The notes under the pieces: generated by a model
Databases searched by the model: none
What the model saw: the letters and a program-made list of their open reading frames with translations, nothing else
Told to the model about the DNA's origin: nothing
Assembly (NCBI GenBank): GCA_003447545.1
Contig: DLYX01000631.1
Location: forward strand, 1-5,828
Origin: Deltaproteobacteria bacterium
Lineage (GTDB): Bacteria > Desulfobacterota > Binatia > UBA12015
Reading direction: 5' to 3'
DNA length: 5,828 nt
Translations under genes and position numbers: made by a program
In this document: piece after piece, positions 1 to 5,310 of the stretch
How the letters are laid out: each line of letters begins with the position of its first letter
How positions within the stretch are numbered: the stretch's first letter is position 1

Positions 1-1
1 T

Positions 2-955
2 ATCACCCGGGAACTTAGGGATTTTTCCTTTCTGGATTTCGGCAGCAATGCAGGCGGGGATTGGCGGCGTACTCTTTCTGGCGGCTGGCAATTCCGGGGC
101 GGCAAGAGGGACAAGGTACGAAGAATATCGATTTCCCCGAAACGCATCACGATCCTGTTGCGGGAGGGCGTCCGTGCTGCGACTGGCCAAGCGGGGTTCG
201 TGGGGATGCGGTTCGAGGTCCACGTGCTCGGTGGCGCGTCGTGGCGCGTATGTGCTCGTTTTTCCGGCGACGAGATTTTGCGGGACTCCGAGGGGCGGTT
301 GCTGGCGCGACATCTGCGTTCGAGCGACCTTGCTAATTGCGACGATGTGGAACTCTACGGGGCCTGCGAGGAGCTCTCGGCGGGCGAAGGCGATTGCCGT
401 GGTTCCTGCGGCGAAGGGCAGTGCGGATATGACGCCGCGCAGGGATGCCAATGCAGCAATCCTGGGCTCCCCTGCGGCGACATCCCTTACGAGCCGTATG
501 ACTGCGTCGGTAGCTGCGGCGAGGGAGGCAGTTGCGAAGCTGATGATTGGGACGAGGAATGCCGTTGCGTCGATGCCACGATGCCATGCGGTGAAACGGC
601 GCCCGTCTGCGGGGGCACCTGTCCCGATGGGAAGTTGTGCCGCCAAAGTCCAAATAATGGTCATATTCTTTATCCGCCCAGCTGCGAGTGCTACCGGCCG
701 GGCGCAACTTCGGGCTCAACTTGCGGGGCAAGTGACTTCCCGACCTGCGGCGGCGAGTGCTTCGATGATGATGTATGTAGACCAGTGACAAGCCCTCCGG
801 GGAACTCCGAGGCTTGTGTATGCCATGATCCGAATGCGTCCTGTGGCGACTCGGCCTACCCCTGTCCGCCCGGGTCCTATTGCTACCACGGGGGCACATG
901 GTTGTTCATGTGTGTGCCGGACTGCTTTCCTGCTTGCGGGTATCCGCCCTGGTAG
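2..955 (+). CDS. Cys-rich repeat protein, 5'-partial, with N-terminal module remnant
   Basis: The reading frame is open from base 2 to the TAG at 953-955, so this is the last 317 codons of a gene that begins outside the window. Internal starts (TTG at 158, ATG at 206) lack a good ribosome binding site and a signal peptide, so I do not take them as the start. Residues 1 to about 105 (counted from base 2) resemble the C-terminal module of the esterase at 2929-4383: W21-R22, I44-S45, V73-H-V75 and C84-A-R-F align with W373-R374, I401-S402, V432-R-V434 and C442-A-I-F there. From residue about 113 onward there are 31 Cys, arranged as five repeats. Such Cys-rich tails are common in exported proteins of deltaproteobacterial-type genomes and are probably disulfide bonded outside the cytoplasm (inference). 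Molecular function is unknown. It stands alone on this strand, with a 547-base gap before the next gene. Confidence 0.72.
   Translation: MTRELRDFSFLDFGSNAGGDWRRTLSGGWQFRGGKRDKVRRISISPKRITILLREGVRAATGQAGFVGMRFEVHVLGGASWRVCARFSGDEILRDSEGRLLARHLRSSDLANCDDVELYGACEELSAGEGDCRGSCGEGQCGYDAAQGCQCSNPGLPCGDIPYEPYDCVGSCGEGGSCEADDWDEECRCVDATMPCGETAPVCGGTCPDGKLCRQSPNNGHILYPPSCECYRPGATSGSTCGASDFPTCGGECFDDDVCRPVTSPPGNSEACVCHDPNASCGDSAYPCPPGSYCYHGGTWLFMCVPDCFPACGYPPW
365..937 (+). repeat. Five Cys-rich protein repeats
   Basis: Within the partial gene at 2-955, cysteines recur in a fixed register: C-x(6-9)-C-x3-C-x(4-5)-C-x(7-14)-C-x-C-x(6-10)-C, with the last Cys starting the next unit. Local cores include CGGTCPDGKLC and CGGECFDDDVC. 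Units are about 38-45 residues, and the fifth is irregular, ending CGYPPW. The repeats are diverged at DNA level, so they are old duplications rather than recent tandem copies. The spacing suggests small disulfide-stabilised units, with the C-x-C pair as a landmark; the fold is not known to me. Confidence 0.75.
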
Positions 956-1006
956 AAAGGGCCTTCGTGTTTTCTTGCGTCCGCCCGTTCCTGTCCATCA
1001 TCATAT

Positions 1007-1225
1007 TCAGGGAAAGATTGGAACGGTCGTTACCGCCACGCTGCTCGAGCCCCGGACTTGGCCCTCGCTTTCGGTGAACTCGATGAAGATTCTGAAAGTA
1101 GCCGGATCGAACGGAATGGACCCCTTCTGTCCGTCGCGAAGCCGCGGGGCAGCCGCAGAAAAAACCATTTGAGCGCAAGTGGTAGCAGTCGAGAACACCG
1201 CTGAATTGTCCAGGAAGCGGGCTCA
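1007..1225 (-). pseudogene. Possible C-terminal gene remnant, function unknown
   Basis: On the minus strand a 72-codon frame runs from a stop at 1223-1225 to a TGA at 1007-1009. Its second half reads like genuine protein: a Pro-Ala-Thr-Phe-Arg-Ile-Phe-Ile-Glu-Phe strand-like segment, then an acidic turn and a VRGSSSVAVTTV segment. Codon third positions there are mostly G or C. No start codon with a ribosome binding site is visible, and I could not follow the protein upstream in another frame. It may be the tail of a decayed or deleted gene that once lay convergent with the Cys-rich gene. A chance open frame is the main alternative. Confidence 0.3.
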
Positions 1226-1254
1226 GCAATTGCAACGCCGCCAACCGGAGTATT

Positions 1255-1269
1255 GGTTTGCTGCAAACC
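1255..1269. promoter_or_regulatory. 15-bp dyad, possible operator
   Basis: GGTTTGC-T-GCAAACC is a perfect 7-bp inverted repeat around a single base. The one-base loop rules out a stable RNA hairpin but suits a site for a dimeric DNA-binding protein. It lies about 235 bases before the gene at 1503, which is far for a repressor site. No second copy was noticed in the window. Confidence 0.25.
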
Positions 1270-1414
1270 GGGCTTGGCGCCTCTCGAAAGCGACCTTGAA
1301 AGCCTCAAGAAATTTCATCCCATGGGAGTGGCATGGCTCGTGCATTCTTGGTGGCAAAGGCTGATGAAAAGATTGGCCCATATTCTGGGAAACACACGAG
1401 AACGGGAGAACTAG

Positions 1415-1431
1415 CGCTTTGGATCAAAGCG
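1415..1431. promoter_or_regulatory. 17-bp dyad upstream of the beta-roll gene
   Basis: CGCTTTG-GAT-CAAAGCG is a perfect 7-bp inverted repeat around a 3-base centre, 71 bases before the ATG at 1503. It could be an operator or form a small RNA hairpin. Its position between plausible promoter DNA and the start codon makes it the better of the two dyads in this gap as a control site for that gene. The regulator is unknown. Confidence 0.35.
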
Positions 1432-1439
1432 TCCTGCGA

Positions 1440-1487
1440 GTGTCCTTGGGTGGACACGGCAACGAATTCAGGTTCCCAAGGGACCTT
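1440..1487 (+). promoter_or_regulatory. Leader with mutually exclusive inverted repeats
   Basis: Just before the ribosome binding site of the gene at 1503 there is a perfect 6-bp hairpin, GTGTCC (1440-1445) with GGACAC (1452-1457), loop TTGGGT. The segment GTCCTTGGG (1442-1450) can instead pair with CCCAAGGGAC (1475-1484), giving nine pairs with one bulged G. That pairing would break the first hairpin. A third option is AAGG-GA-CCTT (1478-1487), which abuts the ribosome binding site region. Alternative folding next to a start could affect translation. It matches no riboswitch class I recognise, and GC-rich DNA can do this by chance. Confidence 0.3.
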
Positions 1488-1490
1488 ACC

Positions 1491-1497
1491 GAGGAGA
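1491..1497 (+). promoter_or_regulatory. Ribosome binding site deciding the start at 1503
   Basis: GAGGAGA ends 5 bases before the ATG at 1503. It selects this start over the in-frame TTG at 1419, which lacks such a site and would put 28 charged residues in front of the signal peptide. Confidence 0.8.
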
Positions 1498-1502
1498 AGA
1501 AA

Positions 1503-2546
1503 ATGAAAAGAATGACGAGCGTTCTGAGATTCATGGTGATGGCAACGACATTGATTGTTTTCGCCCTGGCGGGGGCCCCGGCCAACGCTTTTGAAATTTG
1601 CGCCAAGAAAGACACCAAAACTGGCCTGCCCAAGAAGGGAACGCTGAAGCTCTATCCGGTATGCACCGGTAAATATGTTGCCATCGTTTCCAGCGAAGAG
1701 TTGGCAATTCTGGACCGCATGACTCTGGTCGACAACGATGGCGATGGTCAAAGCGAGACTGTTCGGTTCACACAAGTGAACGTTCAGATAGTCAACGGGC
1801 GCGGCAGCACGGATACGATCAATGGTCGCGGGAATCTGATCGTTGGTTACGACGAAGACAACCGACCACCACCGAGTGATCAGCGCTCACCCAAGAGTGG
1901 CTCACATAATGTCGTGTTTGGGGTCGACAATTTCTATAGCAGTTTTGCTGGCTTGATCGGTGGAACTTCCAACGACATTACGGAAGAGTTCGCGGTTGTC
2001 CTGACTGGTGCCGGTAATAGAGCTTCGGGTCTCATGAGTTCTATTACTGCAGGGTCGGGAAATTTGGCGGCTGGTGAGTTCTCGTCGGTCGTGGGCGGAA
2101 CAGACAATTCTGCCTCCAGGCTTGGATCCTCGGTTGGTGGTGGCCGTAAGAATAGAGCTTCGGCTAAATATGCGGCCGTGAATGGCGGCCTGAACAATAT
2201 TGCTGCAGGCGAAAATGCAGCGGTCAATGGCGGCGAGCTCAATCGTGCCGACGGCGAAAATTCATCGGCGAATGGCGGACATGGAAACCGGGCCGAGGGG
2301 CTTTATTCGTCGGCCAATGGCGGAGAAGGAAACGTTGCACGGGGGCGGAATTCTACCGTCAACGGAGGCTTCATAAATCAGGCAAATGGCGCCTACTCCT
2401 CGGCCAACGGAGGTAGGGAGAATGACGCTTCGGGAACCTTGGCCACAGTCAGCGGCGGCACGAAGAACCAAGCGGCCGGATATGGCTCCACCGTTAGCGG
2501 CAGCACAGCTCACCTCTGCAGCGGGGTCGATGAACTCTGTCCATGA
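1503..2546 (+). CDS. Secreted 15-residue-repeat (YadA-head-like beta-roll) protein
   Basis: This encodes 347 residues. Residues 1-29 form a signal peptide: basic MKRMTSVLR, a hydrophobic core, then A27-N-A29 as the cleavage site. Residues 30-130 are a non-repeat N-terminal part with C33 and C54 and a DNDGDG acidic turn (77-82); segments VNVQIVNG and NGRGNLIVGY precede the repeats. Residues 157-336 are twelve exact 15-residue units with Asn at 157, 172, 187 and so on to 322, consensus N-x-A-x-G-x-x-S-[ST]-[VA]-[NS]-G-G-x-x. This resembles the Hep_Hag/YadA-head repeats that form a left-handed beta-roll in trimeric adhesins, although those usually have 14 residues. The C-terminus (C339, C346) is short, with no coiled coil, no YadA beta-barrel anchor and no LPXTG-type signal. 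I infer an exported, possibly surface-associated structural protein; adhesion is unproven. The start is set by GAGGAGA upstream. It is a single-gene unit closed by a hairpin directly after the stop. Confidence 0.85.
   Translation: MKRMTSVLRFMVMATTLIVFALAGAPANAFEICAKKDTKTGLPKKGTLKLYPVCTGKYVAIVSSEELAILDRMTLVDNDGDGQSETVRFTQVNVQIVNGRGSTDTINGRGNLIVGYDEDNRPPPSDQRSPKSGSHNVVFGVDNFYSSFAGLIGGTSNDITEEFAVVLTGAGNRASGLMSSITAGSGNLAAGEFSSVVGGTDNSASRLGSSVGGGRKNRASAKYAAVNGGLNNIAAGENAAVNGGELNRADGENSSANGGHGNRAEGLYSSANGGEGNVARGRNSTVNGGFINQANGAYSSANGGRENDASGTLATVSGGTKNQAAGYGSTVSGSTAHLCSGVDELCP
1971..2510 (+). repeat. Twelve 45-bp coding repeats
   Basis: Twelve 45-base units encode the 15-residue repeats (residues 157-336), with no insertion or deletion over 540 bases. 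At DNA level the copies differ widely, while GGC-GG(A/C) glycine pairs and the Asn codons are kept. The exact period despite sequence drift indicates selection on the protein coil rather than recent slippage. Units 1-2 and 12 are the most divergent. Confidence 0.85.
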
Positions 2547-2582
2547 AGCCCTCCGTCAACGCAGGCGGCAGGAGGGCTCTTT
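2547..2582 (+). terminator. Hairpin terminator after the beta-roll gene
   Basis: AGCCCTCC (2547-2554) pairs perfectly with GGAGGGCT (2571-2578), an 8-bp GC-rich stem with a 16-base loop, followed by the short T-rich run CTTT. It begins on the base after the TGA at 2544-2546. The weak T tract and long loop make it a modest intrinsic terminator, but the placement is right. Confidence 0.6.
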
Positions 2583-2928
2583 CGCCTCAACGACCCTGAT
2601 AGGTCAATCCGAATCTGGGCCGAGTCTTGCACGCCGAAGCGCTACCCCACACCAACTCTGCCGGTTTTCCTGTGTCAGGCAGACTCAATCTCGAACGTTG
2701 GCGCGCCTTGTCTCGGAATGCGACCATCCGCTCCAGCCCGACCGACCAGAGAAGGCGCGGGCCGATGACGACGAGCATTCAGGATTCTTCATGCAGTTCC
2801 ACGCTCTGTCATCGAGGGGGCGCATTTCACTTGGCGCTCCGCCTCCGGTCGCACGGGTTGGAGCGCCAACGCCGCTGGCCGCGAGAGACAGGGCCAGATC
2901 GTGCACCCGACCGGCGGCCGTCAGCTGG
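2583..2928. other. Convergent intergenic stretch, no gene seen
   Basis: This stretch lies between the 3' ends of the beta-roll gene (+) and the esterase (-). Open frames exist on both strands, as expected in GC-rich DNA, but none has a ribosome binding site, an evident domain, or a link to a neighbour. The only structure I can support is the hairpin at 2831-2869. Confidence 0.55.
2831..2869 (-). terminator. 10-bp-stem hairpin between convergent genes
   Basis: TTGGCGCTCC (2831-2840) and GGAGCGCCAA (2860-2869) are perfect 10-bp inverted repeats. Within the 19-base loop, CCG (2845-2847) can pair with CGG (2854-2856). It lies about 60 bases past the esterase stop on the minus strand. Neither strand has a T run after the stem, so it is not a standard intrinsic terminator; it may stop exonucleases or aid Rho-dependent termination. 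Confidence 0.4.
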
Positions 2929-4383
2929 CTAGGGGCAGGGCGGTGCGGGTGGACAGGATGCGGGTGATGGCGCGAGCTTTGCCTTGAAGAGACCCTTGCC
3001 CCGGGGGCTCAGTGGGTCGATGCCCGAATCACTGATGACGATGCCGCCGAAAATTGCACAATAATTCGTATCACCGCTTTCGACTCTTACGGCGACAGCC
3101 TCCTGCGCGGGTTCATCGAGAGAGTAGGAAATCGGTGCGCGGCGACCGGTGCACGTGATGCGCAGTTGCTGACCATCGCTGATGGTCACCGAGCGGCAAG
3201 GCCCGAATTCAGCCTGCGAATCTCGGTAGTTGTAAGTGGGCCCGGTGATCGGACCGTTTTGGCGCCATGCATTCCCCGCCGGAAGGTCGAAGCAGGCAAC
3301 GTCGTTGCCATCTGCGGCATTGTAGAACTGCACCCGCAGACCGTCCAAGGCTGGGTTGATGCCCGATCCGGGGGACGTGTCAATCGTCGGATCTTTGAGG
3401 GAGAGAACGATCTTGCGCCGCGTAGTGTCGGTCTTGTCCTTGATGAGAAGGCTATTGCCGGCCACAGGAGTTGCTTCGTCCGGCTGATCTGGGGAGAGCG
3501 TGAATCGAGAGAGGATGTTCCACGCAGACGACGCAATCGAGAAGTTATTTGAATTGGAGTAGATGATATGGCCCCCGTTCAGGCTGCATAATGTCGTCTC
3601 CACTCCCTCGGCACACTGCGTGAAAGTCTCGCAGGGCCCATCTACGACTGGCGAACCTTCGCACTGATTTTTCTCAGCCCAACTTGCAAAGCTTGCTTGT
3701 GATGCGGGTGCCCAGAACGTGCCTTCGTAGGGAACGGTGGAATCCCCCAGGCCGTGAAAGTGGGCCACCGTGATCGGTCGAGATGGCTGGCAGGCGCTGA
3801 GCGGGAGAATTCCCAGCGGAAAAGCAACAGGTGCCGTTGCCGCGAAGACTTCACTGGCCTCACACGCGAGCCGATGCGCGAGAGCGCCCCCATTCGAGAG
3901 CCCCGTGGCGTAGACTCGTTCGGAGTCCACCGTGAACTCGGCCGAAATTGCATCAACGATGGCTACCGCCAAACCCACATCGTCGACCCTGCCAGCCAAA
4001 GCCTCACCGCAACAAAACGTCGCTGCATTCCACGAATTGCCGACACCTTGTGGGTACGCGACGATGAAATTTTCTGCGTCCGAAACTTGACGAAACCCCG
4101 ACAGGGAGGCTTGTGCATTGCTGTTCGAAGTATAGCCATGAAAATCCATGACCAGCGGCACTGCAGAGCCCGCAACATAACTCGAAGGCACGTGAACATT
4201 GTAGGTGCGGGTCCGCCCATCGAAGACAATCGATCGGGCGTAGTCCCCGGAGCTCGACTGCGCGGCCAGCGGAGCCGCATGGGCAGCGTCAAGCAAAGCC
4301 AGAACTCCGAACATCAGCGAAATGAAATGCAATTTTTTCTTCACACTCACGTCTTCTAACAGTAGCGCCCGGTTCAAGCGCAT
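2929..4383 (-). CDS. Secreted PHB-depolymerase/feruloyl-esterase-type hydrolase with C-terminal module
   Basis: This encodes 484 residues. Residues 15-36 form a signal peptide (KKK, hydrophobic core, A34-H-A36). Residues about 47-295 are an alpha/beta hydrolase of the LpqC/Esterase_phd (CE1-like) family. Visible features are the oxyanion segment DFHGYTSN (80-87), a CC pair (124-125), RVDDVG, the nucleophile elbow GLSNGG with Ser163, the acid in FHGLGDSTVPYEG (Asp214), and GGH with His272. The full Ser-Asp-His triad is present. Family members cleave esters such as polyhydroxyalkanoate oligomers or feruloyl-polysaccharide links; the substrate here is unknown. Residues about 306-474 form an unnamed module (see 2962-3468), then a Pro/Cys tail ending PPCP. 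For the start, ATG at 4383 gives the outer limit. A GTG at 4344 (residue 14), with AGAAG 8 bases upstream, gives a more typical signal peptide and may be the true start. The gene is monocistronic, with no close neighbour on its strand. Confidence 0.88.
   Translation of the reverse strand: MRLNRALLLEDVSVKKKLHFISLMFGVLALLDAAHAAPLAAQSSSGDYARSIVFDGRTRTYNVHVPSSYVAGSAVPLVMDFHGYTSNSNAQASLSGFRQVSDAENFIVAYPQGVGNSWNAATFCCGEALAGRVDDVGLAVAIVDAISAEFTVDSERVYATGLSNGGALAHRLACEASEVFAATAPVAFPLGILPLSACQPSRPITVAHFHGLGDSTVPYEGTFWAPASQASFASWAEKNQCEGSPVVDGPCETFTQCAEGVETTLCSLNGGHIIYSNSNNFSIASSAWNILSRFTLSPDQPDEATPVAGNSLLIKDKTDTTRRKIVLSLKDPTIDTSPGSGINPALDGLRVQFYNAADGNDVACFDLPAGNAWRQNGPITGPTYNYRDSQAEFGPCRSVTISDGQQLRITCTGRRAPISYSLDEPAQEAVAVRVESGDTNYCAIFGGIVISDSGIDPLSPRGKGLFKAKLAPSPASCPPAPPCP
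2962..3468 (-). other. Module shared with the Cys-rich protein
   Basis: These are esterase residues about 306-474: NSLLIKDK, a conserved-looking R-K-I-V-L-S segment, DGLRVQFYN, AWRQNG, NYRDS, a TISDGQQLRI strand, SYSLDEP, then YCAIFGG and FKAKLAPSPASCP. The spacing suggests a beta-rich domain of about 160 residues. The second half matches the first 105 residues of the partial protein at 2-955 along its whole length with few gaps. I have seen this style of domain as a recurrent C-terminal part of exported proteins in Binatota-like genomes, but I know no assigned function. Carbohydrate, polymer or surface attachment is a guess. Confidence 0.6.
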
Positions 4384-4448
4384 GTTTTTCCGCGTTTATT
4401 TTTTGTTTTCGGCGTAAATCGTTCGTTGCACTACAGAGTCTACGGCAA

Positions 4449-4504
4449 ACGCTTTCTCGTATCCGCAAACATCAAGGACTCCGCCACGCCGAATCAGAAA
4501 GCGT
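4449..4504. repeat. 9-bp inverted repeat upstream of the esterase
   Basis: ACGCTTTCT (4449-4457) and AGAAAGCGT (4496-4504) are perfect inverted copies 38 bases apart. They lie 66-121 bases before the esterase ATG. Options are two half-sites or two oppositely oriented sites for one regulator, or a remnant of a small mobile element. No target duplication or transposase is visible. Confidence 0.3.
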
Positions 4505-4849
4505 ATGCGTCGTCGTGACGCTTGGCCGGATCAAGCTTGGTAGATGCCCACTGCGGAGAGCGTCTTACGAATGGATAACTTCAAGCGGATACCGTGGGCG
4601 GATGCGGGACTCAGGGACGCGATCCTCAACGACGCGTGCGGCCATCTATCAGGCTGCGGTGGCGGGCGACGATGTAGCGGTAGCTATGGATCGGCGCGGT
4701 GGTCTCGCGTGCAAGCGGACGGTGGAGGTCGAGATGGATCCGTACCCGGAACGAGGTACTCTCGTAGCCCCTGTGTCGGCTGCCCAATCCCTTCCGGCCT
4801 CGCAGAGTTCCCACTGCTCGCTCATGCGCTGCGGTTGTTCTTCTCTTTG

Positions 4850-4880
4850 GCCCGGGGTCGATGGCACGACCCCCTCGGGC
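4850..4880 (-). terminator. Strong hairpin just past the first DoxX-like gene
   Basis: Read on the minus strand, 12 bases after the TAG, GCCC then GGGGTCG pair with CGACCCC then GGGC. The loop is TGCCAT and there is one 3-base bulge, giving eleven pairs. There is no T run beyond it (an A-rich stretch follows), so it is a hairpin terminator of uncertain type, perhaps Rho-assisted or acting to stabilise the mRNA end. Its position supports the stop assignment. Confidence 0.45.
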
Positions 4881-4892
4881 GATCTCGAGTGT

Positions 4893-5252
4893 CTAGTTCA
4901 GATAGAGAATCGCGAGACTCATCCCGAGCATGAGTGCGGCAGGCAGGGATTTCATCGGCTCGTCGCCGACCTTTAGATGCATCGCAATCGCTCCGAGCAT
5001 CAGCCCGACCACGATGCTGGCTCCGGGTTGGACGAGGCTGGGAAGGGCGATGCCGCCCAACAGCAAAAGCGCCGAGCCGATCTTCAGGAACCCGATCAAA
5101 TAAAAAAACCAGTCAGGGAGCCCGTAGGTGGCGAATTCTTCCTGCAGCGATTGTGCGCCGCCACCGCGGTATGCTGTGGGGTTTTGGGCTCGAAGCAACC
5201 AGACATTGAGCAGGCCGGCGCCGACAATAAACTGCAAAAGTATTGAAATCAT
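4893..5252 (-). CDS. DoxX-like small integral membrane protein (A)
   Basis: This encodes 119 residues, the usual length of the DoxX_2/DoxX-like family. Four hydrophobic segments are visible: about 2-20, 48-69, 76-92 and 103-118. The family landmark EEF-x3-GLP (38-46) lies in the first loop, after an extended N-P-T-A-Y segment. Family members are inner-membrane proteins of poorly known role. Some relatives are tied to thiol/sulfur redox stress (DoxX, the DoxD subunit of thiosulfate:quinone oxidoreductase), but nothing here proves that. The start at 5252 is fixed by AAGGAG ten bases upstream; a longer in-frame start at 5330 would add 26 non-membrane residues and overlap the divergent gene. It is divergent from, and homologous to, the gene at 5311-5670. 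A hairpin follows the stop. Confidence 0.85.
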   Translation of the reverse strand: MISILLQFIVGAGLLNVWLLRAQNPTAYRGGGAQSLQEEFATYGLPDWFFYLIGFLKIGSALLLLGGIALPSLVQPGASIVVGLMLGAIAMHLKVGDEPMKSLPAALMLGMSLAILYLN

Positions 5253-5310
5253 AAAAAAAACACTCCTTGGGGTGCGGTACGCGTGGAACCGTCTACAATC
5301 TAGCTTGAAA
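5253..5310. promoter_or_regulatory. 58-bp divergent promoter gap of the DoxX-like pair
   Basis: This short gap must hold, or border, the promoters of both genes. TACAAT at 5294-5299 is a good -10 candidate for the plus gene, but no good -35 lies 16-18 bases upstream (TTGGGG at 5267-5272 is 21 bases away). ACGCGT (5279-5284) is a small palindrome. A run of eight A (5253-5260) lies before the minus-gene start. The crowding suggests linked control of the two genes. Confidence 0.4.
5263..5268 (-). promoter_or_regulatory. Ribosome binding site of DoxX-like gene A
   Basis: The minus strand reads AAGGAG, then TG and eight T, then ATG. The 10-base spacing is slightly long but acceptable. It decides the start at 5252. 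Confidence 0.75.

Larger units (their letters stand above)
956..1502. other. 547-base gap: possible coding remnant, two dyads, structured leader
   Basis: There is no intact gene here. The left half (1007-1225, minus strand) has a short stretch that reads like the C-terminal end of a real protein and is listed separately. The right half carries two perfect dyads (1255-1269 and 1415-1431) and a set of overlapping inverted repeats (1440-1487) before the gene at 1503. A plus-strand open frame at 1179-1364 has ordinary-looking composition but no ribosome binding site or family resemblance, and I do not call it. I found no convincing -35/-10 pair; TATTCT at 1381-1386 is a weak -10 candidate. Confidence 0.6.
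4384..4892. other. 509-base gap without a supportable gene
   Basis: The left end (4384-4410) is AT-rich, as expected of the esterase promoter side, though no clear -35/-10 pair is seen on the minus strand. A 9-bp inverted repeat spans 4449-4504, and a small GCGTC-GTCGT-GACGC hairpin lies at 4507-4521. Between 4560 and 4790 two overlapping plus-strand frames (from 4515 and from 4544) have coding-like composition, but neither shows a ribosome binding site or a recognisable domain. They could be a decayed gene with a frame change, or chance. The right end carries the hairpin at 4850-4880. Confidence 0.5.

Noticed and set aside
48..788. Plus-strand open frame of 246 codons overlapping the Cys-rich gene
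   Set aside because: It is a frame-shifted shadow; the Cys-spaced frame is open from base 2 and has clear repeat structure, whereas this one has low-complexity Ala/Arg/Ser composition and no domain.
333..899. Minus-strand Arg/His-rich open frame
   Set aside because: It is antisense to the Cys codons, which read as Arg, Ala and similar residues on the other strand; no protein-like features.
158..955. Treating the TTG at 158 (or ATG at 206) as the true start of the Cys-rich gene
   Set aside because: The frame stays open to the left edge and its translation there continues the module seen in the esterase; no ribosome binding site or signal peptide supports an internal start.
1120..1168. GCGG-GGCAG-CCGC followed by six A as a terminator
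   Set aside because: The stem is only 4 bp, and on the strand where a T run exists it lies before the stem, not after it.
1179..1364. Small plus-strand frame starting GTG with a basic, Trp-containing product
   Set aside because: No ribosome binding site, no resemblance to a known small protein, and one of its central segments overlaps the GGTTTGC dyad.
1419..1502. Upstream extension of the beta-roll protein
   Set aside because: It would bury the signal peptide behind 28 charged residues; GAGGAGA before 1503 fixes the start.
1305..1775. Minus-strand 156-codon frame
   Set aside because: It is antisense to the signal peptide and N-terminal part of the beta-roll gene and has no domain signal of its own.
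1971..2510. CRISPR array or DNA satellite
   Set aside because: The 45-base period is that of 15-residue protein repeats inside one open frame; copies are diverged and there are no spacers.
3754..4359. Plus-strand 201-codon frame inside the esterase
   Set aside because: It is antisense to the hydrolase domain with its full catalytic triad; no independent support.
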